Shown piece after piece: positions 35,731-42,385 of a DNA stretch of 42,385 bases (the stretch's first letter is position 1; each line of letters starts with the position of its first letter). The DNA lies in assembly GCA_009840115.1 (NCBI GenBank), contig VXOJ01000062.1, positions 1 to 42,385 on the forward strand, given 5' to 3'. A program made the position numbers and the translations under genes. The DNA comes from Gemmatimonadales bacterium (GTDB lineage Bacteria; Gemmatimonadota; Gemmatimonadetes; Palauibacterales; Palauibacteraceae). The notes under the pieces are model-generated. The model was not told the DNA's origin. It did not search any database and saw only the letters and a program-made list of their open reading frames with translations.

Positions 35731-37833
35731 TCAGCCGCCCCCGCCCGGCGCCTCCAGGTTGCCGCTGTCGTCCACGGCGCGGCTCAGGATTGAGACCTCG
35801 CCGCCGGCCGCGGCCGGGTCGAACTCGTAGCTCCAGTTCGTGCGGCCACGGGCCGGGCGCCACGTCATCCCGCCGTCCAGCGACACCTCGACGGCAGCGA
35901 CCACGCCGCCCCCGGCGTCCGAAGCCGTCCCGCGGACGGTCATCAGGCCGCTCTCCGCATCGGGCCCGGAGGGAGTCTCGAAGGAGGACGTCGGCGCGAC
36001 GTCATCCGTCGAAGCCGTGGCCGGCACCAGGTCCGCCTGGATCGTGGCGGGCTGCACGCCCATGTCAGCGAACACGTTGAGCGTTGCCTGCTGCAACACC
36101 AGATCCGGGCCGTTCGGGTCCACTCCGACCCGCGTGTCCATGCCGTTCTGGCGCTCGGGCGGGACGCCGGTCTCGGTGTCGTGGTGGGCGTCGAGGCCCC
36201 ACGGCCATTGCAGTGTCCCCGTGTCGAAGACGAGCGAACCGCTCTCGTGCCGGTACATGACCGCGTTGTGCGTGGCCGACCCCGTCTCGCAGCCCCGACC
36301 CGGGTGGACGCAGTACTGCAGGTTGTCGATCGTCGTCGCGGAGAGCCGGAACAGCCCCGGCGGGCGGAAGCCGTTGTCGATGTCCGAGTCCCACTCGTGG
36401 CCGAGGATTCCCTTGATCGACACGTAGCGCTCACCGGGCTGGAGCCGTGCGACCTCCGTGTTCCGCCAGAACCTCAGGTCGGCGAACTCGGCGTCCACCA
36501 TGAGCGGGTCGTTCCGCCACGCGTTCACCGTGAACAGCGTGCCGGTGAGGGCGTTCGCCGGCCACGGGCCCTCCGGGTTGATCGAACGGTGATCGCGGAA
36601 CAGACCCGTCCACTCGACCGGATCGAGCTTCCGGTGGTCCTGCGATTCCTTGTAGGTCACGAACGTGCGGTACGGCTGCTCCGCTCCATCGATGCTCGGC
36701 TCCCAGCGCACCTTCCAGAAGATGTCGTTCGAACCGAAGAAGCCGAGATGCACGCCGGCCGCGAGCGCCGCCTCCACGTTGCGCCGCTGCTGGCCCGTCC
36801 AGTACTCGTCGTGTCCCACCGAGAGGAAGACCCTGTGCTCGAGCAGTTCCTCGCCGCGTCGGTCCGTGTCGACCCCCGACGAGTAACTCACGTCGTAGCC
36901 GTTGCGCTCGAGCCAGCGGACCATCGGGTACTCGGAGTTGAACACCATGTTCACGGCCCGGTAGTGCCGGTTCTCGAAGGGCCGGTTGTAGCTCACTTTC
37001 GGCGCGCGCGGGGGTCCGCCGTGGAGCCGGAGGCGCTCGGGATTCAAGCGTCCGTACACGCTGTGGCCGCCATAGCGGTTGTACGCCTGCCAGTTGAGGT
37101 CCGAGGTCTGGAAGAGCAGATCCGACTCCCCGTCGTCGTCCCGCACGACGAAGTAGATGTGGCTGGCGCGAGCCTCGCGCAGCGGGTTCCGCATCACGGC
37201 GTGGAAGCCCGGCGCCTCCCAGAGCGAGTCTTCGCCCGTCGGCGGGAGCGGCGTCGGCTCGAACGCATCGTTCTTCACCCAGCCCTCGATCGGGTCCTCG
37301 CGCACGAGCCGGGCGAAGTAGATTCCCGACGTCGCGTCCTCGGGCGCCTGCCAGGAGGCCGACACCGCCCAGTTGCCGCAGTCCACGAGCGGCGCGGGCC
37401 ACGTCTCGAGGCCACCCCCCTCGGCGAGCACCGGGATCGGAGCGCGCAAGCACTCGGGCTGGATCTGGGGCAGCGTCGCAGCGGGATCGAAGGAATCCAC
37501 CCGGCGCGCGCCCATGCCGCCGTAGTAGCCAATGCGGTAGATGTCGATCCGGTAGTCGTCGGAGTCCGTGTCGACCTTGAACTCGATCGTCTCGCCCCGG
37601 TTGATCGCGATGTCGGTCCCGAAGCCCTGGATGCTGGGATCGCCGTAGCCGTTGATGTCCCATTCCGTGGGCGGGTGACCCTCAAGACAGTTCTCCGCCA
37701 CGATCTCGTTGGCGGGATCCGCACACGCCTCCTCCATCGTCATTTGGGGCGGCGCGCAGGCGCCCGCGAGGAGCAGCGTCGAGGCGGGGAGGAAGAAGTA
37801 AGACGGACGGAAGCGCGGGCGTAGCTGGGTCAT
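35731..37833 (-). CDS. Lipoprotein related to N,N-dimethylformamidase large subunit, copy 2
   Basis: 700 residues from the ATG at 37833, with GGAG eight bases upstream. The signal peptide differs from copy 1 (PASTLLLAGAC, lipid Cys26), but from residue 37 onward the two proteins are roughly nine-tenths identical by eye and co-linear to the end, including the C-terminal Ig-like domain. HDEYW is kept at 341-345; the next block reads GSNDIFW where copy 1 has SSNEVYW, exchanging a Tyr for Phe in a pocket-like segment. A tandem duplication followed by replacement of the export signal is the simplest history. The changes might alter substrate range. Confidence 0.83.
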   Translation of the reverse strand: MTQLRPRFRPSYFFLPASTLLLAGACAPPQMTMEEACADPANEIVAENCLEGHPPTEWDINGYGDPSIQGFGTDIAINRGETIEFKVDTDSDDYRIDIYRIGYYGGMGARRVDSFDPAATLPQIQPECLRAPIPVLAEGGGLETWPAPLVDCGNWAVSASWQAPEDATSGIYFARLVREDPIEGWVKNDAFEPTPLPPTGEDSLWEAPGFHAVMRNPLREARASHIYFVVRDDDGESDLLFQTSDLNWQAYNRYGGHSVYGRLNPERLRLHGGPPRAPKVSYNRPFENRHYRAVNMVFNSEYPMVRWLERNGYDVSYSSGVDTDRRGEELLEHRVFLSVGHDEYWTGQQRRNVEAALAAGVHLGFFGSNDIFWKVRWEPSIDGAEQPYRTFVTYKESQDHRKLDPVEWTGLFRDHRSINPEGPWPANALTGTLFTVNAWRNDPLMVDAEFADLRFWRNTEVARLQPGERYVSIKGILGHEWDSDIDNGFRPPGLFRLSATTIDNLQYCVHPGRGCETGSATHNAVMYRHESGSLVFDTGTLQWPWGLDAHHDTETGVPPERQNGMDTRVGVDPNGPDLVLQQATLNVFADMGVQPATIQADLVPATASTDDVAPTSSFETPSGPDAESGLMTVRGTASDAGGGVVAAVEVSLDGGMTWRPARGRTNWSYEFDPAAAGGEVSILSRAVDDSGNLEAPGGGG

Positions 37834-37896
37834 GGCGACATCTCCGGGCCCGAATCAGCGTGTGGACGGCCGACCCTCCGGCCGCCCCGTCTCCGC

Positions 37897-37925
37897 AACA
37901 TGAGCCCGGAGTCCGAGGTCTACAA
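37897..37925 (-). promoter_or_regulatory. Predicted promoter of dimethylformamidase-like copy 2
   Basis: On the minus strand TTGTAG (37925-37920, extended TTGTAGAC), 17-base spacer, CATGTT (37902-37897). Same elements as at copy 1. The leader is about 57 bases and the promoter lies directly after the palindrome at 37932-37959. Confidence 0.5.
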
Positions 37926-37931
37926 CGCCCC

Positions 37932-37959
37932 CCGCGGGCCCGACGCGTCGGGCCCGCGG
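37932..37959 (-). terminator. Perfect 28-base palindrome after the phosphoesterase gene
   Basis: The block is fully self-complementary about its centre at 37945/37946 and begins at the base next to the phosphoesterase stop codon (37960-37962). It would form a very stable GC hairpin in the mRNA. No T-run follows, so it may be a Rho-assisted terminator or a 3'-end stabiliser that insulates the next promoter. A dimeric-protein binding site is the alternative. Confidence 0.55.
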
Positions 37960-39456
37960 CTAAGGCAGTCGCAGGGCCTCGGAGTAGACGCGGCCGAAGC
38001 GGTCCGTGGCCTCCACGCGCACCTCCGCCACGCCGGGTTCTACGGGCGCCTGGAACATGTGGTTCGTGATGCGCGGTTCGACCCACGATCGGCGCGGCGG
38101 AAGGTCCTCTCCCGTGTGCAGTTCGACGCTGAGCGGATCCAGTCCGTTTCTTCGCGTCATCAGCCCCCGGGCCTCGCCATCGGCGAACCAGCGCACGGTC
38201 CACTCCGGATCCCAGTCCCACACGTTCGCGACGACCGCCCCCGGCGCGTTCGGGTCGGACCCCGGCGCGTACAGCCGCATCTGGTGCGTCGCGTCGAACC
38301 CGGTGGACTTGTAGCGCCACGAGATCTCCTCGCCCGCCGCCTCGTAGACGCAGTAGCCGTTCGGGGCGCCGTCCCAGCAGATGGGCCCGCTCCACCACGC
38401 GCCGCAGATCGCACCCGCCACGTGCTCGTGCGTGCCCGCTTCGAACACATGCTCCAACTCGTGCGTGTGGCCCGTGAGGATATGCGCCTGGAAGGGCTCC
38501 AGCAGCCGATAGAGCGCGTCGCGATTCATGATCGCGCCGGGCGGATCGGGGGAGGTCAGGCCGCGTCGAACGTGGTTGCTCCCGAGCGCCGGGATGTGCG
38601 TGGCCACGATGACCGGTGCCCCCGCCTCCACGCGGCTCAGGTCCGCCGCCAGCCAGGTCAGCGCGTCCGCGTCCAGGTAGCCGAGATATCCGCTCCCGTG
38701 CCAGAACACGTCGTCGAGCACCACGTAGTGAACGGCGCCCCGGTCGAACGAGTAGTAGCGCGGCCCGAAGTGGCGGGAGAAGGTGTCCGAGGAGGCCTCG
38801 TCGGTGGGGCTCTCCATGTCGAGGTCGTGATTCCCGATCACCTGGAAGAACGGAACCCCGATCCTCCGCACGCCACGCTCGTACTCCGGATAGAGCTCGA
38901 GACGGTCGTACATGATGTCGCCGTCGGAGATGCCGAAGACGTGCATGTCGCCCAACTCCCGCACGGTCTGCTGGAGGTCCGGGACGGAGCGCTCGTGAAA
39001 CCACCCCATCTCCTCCTCGGTCTCCGTCTGGATGTCCCCGAGGAGCAGGAGCGCGTGGCGTTCGTCCGACATGCCGAGCGGGGCGAGGTCGAACGCGACG
39101 GACATCTCGCTCCGCGTCGGGTCGATGCGCTCGTAGAAGCGCGCGGTGCCGGATGGGTTCGTCGGGATCTCGTATCCGGACGGGACCCGAACCCAGACGA
39201 AGCCCCGGTCGGCCGAGGTCACGAGTTCGAAGCGGCCGTCGGCGTCGGAGTCCACGACCTGGAGTCCATCGGAGACCGCGATCCGCCCCACGCCGCGGCC
39301 TCCCGCGCGGACCATCCCCCGCACGCGAATCGGGTTCGCGGTCCCGGAGATGCGGGGAAGAGGATCGTAGGGGGCGGCGAGGAGAGACTGCGCGCGCGTC
39401 GCCAGGCCGGCTGCCGTGAAGGCGCCGGTCTTGAGGAACGTCCGCCGGTTCAACAT
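37960..39456 (-). CDS. Tat-exported calcineurin-like metallophosphoesterase
   Basis: 498 residues from the ATG at 39456. The N-terminus MLNRRTFLKTGAFTAAGLA is a clear twin-arginine signal. A beta domain follows (about 45-125, resembling the N-terminal domain of exported calcineurin-like phosphoesterases). The catalytic core then carries the metal motifs LLGDIQ, ISDGDIMYD, VIGNHDLDM, VATHIPALG and LTGHTHELEH in the family order. A C-terminal beta domain (WRYKSTGFDATHQMRLYAPG to ATDRFGRVYSEALRLP) completes the protein. Likely acts on extracytoplasmic phosphoesters, such as nucleotides or phospholipid head groups. It starts 7 bases after the permuted phosphatase gene, so the two are probably co-translated. 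Confidence 0.9.
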   Translation of the reverse strand: MLNRRTFLKTGAFTAAGLATRAQSLLAAPYDPLPRISGTANPIRVRGMVRAGGRGVGRIAVSDGLQVVDSDADGRFELVTSADRGFVWVRVPSGYEIPTNPSGTARFYERIDPTRSEMSVAFDLAPLGMSDERHALLLLGDIQTETEEEMGWFHERSVPDLQQTVRELGDMHVFGISDGDIMYDRLELYPEYERGVRRIGVPFFQVIGNHDLDMESPTDEASSDTFSRHFGPRYYSFDRGAVHYVVLDDVFWHGSGYLGYLDADALTWLAADLSRVEAGAPVIVATHIPALGSNHVRRGLTSPDPPGAIMNRDALYRLLEPFQAHILTGHTHELEHVFEAGTHEHVAGAICGAWWSGPICWDGAPNGYCVYEAAGEEISWRYKSTGFDATHQMRLYAPGSDPNAPGAVVANVWDWDPEWTVRWFADGEARGLMTRRNGLDPLSVELHTGEDLPPRRSWVEPRITNHMFQAPVEPGVAEVRVEATDRFGRVYSEALRLP

Positions 39457-39463
39457 GTGCCAA

Positions 39464-41041
39464 CTACCTCCGTGCAGGGAGCGCCTGTCGCACTTCGTCC
39501 GCCGTGATCGCGAAGCCCACGGCCGGGGACTCCTCGAGTGTCCGGGCGATGTCGTCCGGGGCCAGTCCGAGCGCCTCCAGCCGCGCGTGGTCGAGGAACA
39601 TCTGATTCTCGGACCCTTCGAAGTAGGCGACCACGCCCGGCCCGCCGGGGTCCACGCGCTCGTTCAGCCATGCCGTCACGTCGCCGTACGTGACCCACAG
39701 GTCATCGCTCGCCGGGGTGTCCGGCATGCCGTGATCCGCCGTCACGATCAGGGCCAACCCGCCCGCCCCGGCCTTCGCCTCGAGCGCCGCCACGATCCGA
39801 CCCAGCCAGCCGTCGAGTTCCGCCAGCGTCGCATCCATCTCGGGCGAGAAGGGACCGTACTTGTGCGACACGTAGTCCGGGCTCTTCAGGTTGGCGAGGA
39901 AGAGATCCGCGATGTCGTCCTCGCCGAAGGCGCTCCCCTCGATGAGGGCGACCGCCGCCTCCCCCTCGAACGCGGAGAAGAGAGACGACCGCCGCGCCTC
40001 GCCGTAGCTGTCGAGTTCATGTCCCATCCACGTGCGGTCCACGGCGTCGAGCCAGGGGTCGAAATGGAGCGCCGCGATGGCGGCCGGCAGGCGGTAGCAG
40101 TCCTCGTTCGTGCGCCACGCGCCGCTCCCGGAGTCGTAGTACGCCATCCACGGCGGGTGGCCGCCCAGGATGCACGCCCCATGGCCCGCGAGCGCCACCG
40201 CCGGATAGTCCGTCCCCGCCTGCGCCACGATCTCGGCGCGGCCGCCGGTGGCGACGCTCCAGCGGTCCGCGAAGGTGAGCGCCATGAGGTTGTAGGGGGC
40301 GGCTCCCTCGTAGGCCAGCTTCGATTCGCCGGTCCGCCGGTCGTAGAGCCCGTTGCCGACGATCCCGTGAATCGCGGGGTCCGTCGCCGTCGCGATCGTT
40401 GAGTGCGCGGTGGACGTATTCGTCGGGAGGTAGTCGACGCGGGTATTGGCGAAGCGGGCGCTCTCCCCCGCGAGCCGGCTCAGGTTGGGGAGGAGGTCCG
40501 CCTTCCGTTCCAGGTAGTCGGAGCGTAGCGCGTCGAGCACGAGGACGGCGATCAGCCCCGGTCGCACCGCCTCGTCACCCGCGGCATCGGAGGCGAACGC
40601 CTCCCTCAACGGACGCCCCGTCGCGCCGCCCCACGGCGGAAGGCCGAGCAGTTCGGTCACGGTCGCGCCGATGTCCTGGTGGGAAGCCGGCGCGTCGTAG
40701 ACGCCCGGCCGGAAGGTGCCGGGGCCGTGGAGGAGCAGCGGTACGTCGCTGTCGAACGGCCACGGGCCGCCATGCATGTAGCGGTTGCTCTCGCTCGGGT
40801 ACGTGATGATCGCCCGCGAGTCCGGGATCACCGCGATGTCGCCCACGCGGCCCGGGAACCGGCCCCGGGCCAGCGCCTCGACGACCTGCTCGCGGCCGAT
40901 CTCGGGGCGGCCCCCGGCCTCGCCGCTCCCGTCGCCGTCCCGGGAGGACGCGGAAGGTGGGCCGCCGCAGCCGCCGATGAGAACGGCCCCGGCCAGCGCC
41001 ACCGCGCCGACCCGGGTCCGCCTCAAACCGCCGCCCGCCAC
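39464..41041 (-). CDS. Alkaline-phosphatase-superfamily lipoprotein with circularly permuted order
   Basis: 525 residues from the GTG at 41041. Lipoprotein signal AVALAGAVLIGGC (Cys25). All metal-site elements of a PafA/NPP-type phosphatase are present: Asp170 in VLVLDALRSDYL, nucleophile Thr209 in PTNTSTAHST, Asp389 and His393 in KSPDYVSHKYGP, Asp436-His437 in TADHGM, and His90 in MHGGPWPFDSDVPLLLHGPG. The His90 segment (about 60-150, ending ATVTELLGL) is normally the C-terminal end of this family but here precedes the core. The C-terminus stops at ADEVRQALPARR, which resembles EQVVEALARG at residues 51-60. This is what a circular permutation by duplication and trimming would leave. Likely phosphomonoesterase or phosphodiesterase outside the cytoplasm. 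Confidence 0.87.
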   Translation of the reverse strand: MAGGGLRRTRVGAVALAGAVLIGGCGGPPSASSRDGDGSGEAGGRPEIGREQVVEALARGRFPGRVGDIAVIPDSRAIITYPSESNRYMHGGPWPFDSDVPLLLHGPGTFRPGVYDAPASHQDIGATVTELLGLPPWGGATGRPLREAFASDAAGDEAVRPGLIAVLVLDALRSDYLERKADLLPNLSRLAGESARFANTRVDYLPTNTSTAHSTIATATDPAIHGIVGNGLYDRRTGESKLAYEGAAPYNLMALTFADRWSVATGGRAEIVAQAGTDYPAVALAGHGACILGGHPPWMAYYDSGSGAWRTNEDCYRLPAAIAALHFDPWLDAVDRTWMGHELDSYGEARRSSLFSAFEGEAAVALIEGSAFGEDDIADLFLANLKSPDYVSHKYGPFSPEMDATLAELDGWLGRIVAALEAKAGAGGLALIVTADHGMPDTPASDDLWVTYGDVTAWLNERVDPGGPGVVAYFEGSENQMFLDHARLEALGLAPDDIARTLEESPAVGFAITADEVRQALPARR

Positions 41042-41060
41042 AGCTCCGAACGCCGTCCCG

Positions 41061-42385
41061 TCAGCTGAAGTCGCGGCCCAGGATGACCGCGACGATGATC
41101 GCCCCCACCGCGAGCGGCGCCACCCAGCGGATGAAGAAGCGCCACGCCCCGTACCGGAACCAGCCGGGCTCCGTGCCGTCCACCAGTTCCCGCTCCGTCG
41201 CGTTCCGGGTCATGAACCAGCCCGCGGCGAGCGTGATCGAGAACCCGCCGATCGGCAGCATCCAGTTGGAGACGAAGTGGTCGGCGGTCGAGAACCAGCC
41301 CTCCTTGCCCGCGAAGATCTCCAGCGTGGAGAGGAACGGCGTGCCCGTGAACGAGAGCGCCGCGAAGATCGTGAACACGAAGATCGCTCCCCCACAGAGG
41401 ATCGTCGCCTTGTGCCGGGCGAGGCCGTGTTCATCGATGACGTAGCTCGACACGACCTCGAGGAGAGAGATCGTCGACGTCAGCGCCGCCAGCGCCACGA
41501 GCACGTAGAAGAGCGGCCCCAGCACCGTGCCGAACGGCACCGCCGTGTAGAACAGTTCCGGCAGCGAGATGAAGAGCATCCCCACCGGCGAACCGCTCAC
41601 CTGGTCGCTCATCCCCGCCACCGAGAAGATGACGGAGAACATGATCACCGTCGCCACGAGCGCGATCAGCGTGTCGAGCGCCACGATCGCCCCCGACGCC
41701 TTCACGATCGACTGCTTGCGCGAGATGTAGGAGCCGTAGGTGATCATCGCCCCCATCCCGAGGGAGAGGGTGAAGAAGGAGTGTCCCAGCGCCTCGAGAA
41801 CCCCGCTCATCTCTAGTTCCGAGAAGTTGGCGCGGAAGATGAACCGCAGCGCTTCGCCGGACCCGCTCATCCCCAGCGCGCTGACGAGGAGGAGGAGGAG
41901 GATTCCGAACAGGATCGGGAGGAAGATGCGGGCGATCCGCTCGATCCCCCTGCTCACGCCGAAGTAGACGACCGCGATCGTCGCGATGCTGAAGCCGAGG
42001 GAGAGCGCGAGCTGCAGGCCGGCATTCCCCACCTGCTCGTTGAAGAGGTCGCCCGCCGCCATCCCCGCGGGGTAGCCGCCGAACGTCCAGCCGATGGACT
42101 GGGCGAAGTAGTACAGCGACCAGCCCGCGATGACCGTGTAGTAGCTGAGGAGGATGAACCCGGCGAGCACGCCCCACCCGCCGACGACGCCCCACCAGGG
42201 TCCGGCCGCCTCCTTGAGCGCCCCGACCGCGCTCTTCTGGCTCCTGCGCCCGATGAGCAGTTCCGCCATCATGATCGGCAGGCCCACGGCGAGGATGCAG
42301 ACCAGGTAGACGAGGACGAAGGCGCCCCCCTCGTTCTCCCAGGTGATGAACGGGAACTTCCAGAGGTTGCCGAGGCCGATCGCGC
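41061..42385 (-). CDS. Sodium:neurotransmitter symporter (NSS/SNF) family transporter, 5' end outside window
   Basis: About 440 residues are visible; the gene continues beyond 42385. The first visible residues are IGLGNLWKFPFITWENEGGAFVLVYL, the sodium/substrate-binding TM1-TM2 signature, so only a short N-terminal piece is missing. Further hydrophobic segments follow (FILLSYYTVIAGWSLYYF, FLPILFGILLLLLVSALGM, SFFTLSLGMGAMITYGSY, LDTLIALVATVIMFSVIFSVAG), consistent with 11-12 helices. Bacterial members such as LeuT, MhsT and TnaT import amino acids or amines with sodium. The signature has Lys and Glu where many have Arg and Gly (GNLWKFP, WENEGGAF). It lies 19 bases before the phosphatase gene in the same direction, suggesting uptake of a product released outside the cell. 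Confidence 0.92.
   Translation of the reverse strand, partial: AIGLGNLWKFPFITWENEGGAFVLVYLVCILAVGLPIMMAELLIGRRSQKSAVGALKEAAGPWWGVVGGWGVLAGFILLSYYTVIAGWSLYYFAQSIGWTFGGYPAGMAAGDLFNEQVGNAGLQLALSLGFSIATIAVVYFGVSRGIERIARIFLPILFGILLLLLVSALGMSGSGEALRFIFRANFSELEMSGVLEALGHSFFTLSLGMGAMITYGSYISRKQSIVKASGAIVALDTLIALVATVIMFSVIFSVAGMSDQVSGSPVGMLFISLPELFYTAVPFGTVLGPLFYVLVALAALTSTISLLEVVSSYVIDEHGLARHKATILCGGAIFVFTIFAALSFTGTPFLSTLEIFAGKEGWFSTADHFVSNWMLPIGGFSITLAAGWFMTRNATERELVDGTEPGWFRYGAWRFFIRWVAPLAVGAIIVAVILGRDFS

Overview
The window is a high-GC, gene-dense stretch of a bacterial chromosome, almost certainly from a metagenomic or draft short-read assembly. GTGA and ATGA stop/start overlaps are common, TonB-dependent and DUF5916-type outer-membrane proteins sit beside many exported lipoproteins and Tat substrates, and there are no rRNA or tRNA genes. 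This gene mix fits Gemmatimonadota or a related lineage; that placement is an inference from gene content, not from a marker gene. The first 254 bases are not genomic. They carry poly-G/poly-C dark-cycle sequence and a degraded Illumina P5/Nextera adapter, so the real sequence begins at 255, which is a broken contig end.

Layout. 255-3957 (minus): lipoyl synthase followed by pyruvate-dehydrogenase-type E1 alpha, E1 beta and an E2 cut by the contig end. 4151-6478 (plus): a 7Fe ferredoxin with a leaderless-type promoter, an exported protein of unknown function, and an Fpg/Nei-family DNA glycosylase. 6495-9489 (minus): a single-chain E1 alpha-beta fusion of a 2-oxoacid dehydrogenase and an HTH regulator. 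9616-13009 (plus): a DUF5916 outer-membrane protein, an ArsC-like reductase and a MobA-like nucleotidyltransferase, the last two overlapped by one to a few bases.

13022-23095 is a catabolic island for tryptophan. A minus-strand operon runs creatininase-family hydrolase, SDR, RidA, crotonase, acyl-CoA dehydrogenase, a flavin hydroxylase/old-yellow-enzyme fusion (2-aminobenzoyl-CoA monooxygenase/reductase type, apparently starting at CTG), tryptophan 2,3-dioxygenase and kynureninase. A benzoate-CoA-ligase-family enzyme is divergently transcribed. Together they would take tryptophan through kynurenine and anthranilate to anthraniloyl-CoA and then to ring reduction and opening. No classical kynurenine formamidase is present; the RidA and creatininase-family proteins are candidates for the unassigned deamination and hydrolysis steps.

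23117-33450: a DUF1015 protein (minus), then on the plus strand a small lipoprotein, a DUF6065 protein, a cold-shock protein with a long leader and a clear terminator, a Tat-type HD-domain protein with His-rich stretches, a large TonB-dependent receptor with a strong terminator, and two aldehyde dehydrogenases, the second of methylmalonate-semialdehyde type.

33488-42385 (minus) reads as a cell-envelope scavenging cluster: a sodium:neurotransmitter-type symporter (cut by the window edge), an alkaline-phosphatase-superfamily lipoprotein whose C-terminal segment has moved to its N-terminus (an apparent natural circular permutation), a Tat-exported calcineurin-like phosphoesterase, and two tandem, nearly identical lipoproteins related to the large subunit of N,N-dimethylformamidase, each with its own copy of the same promoter.
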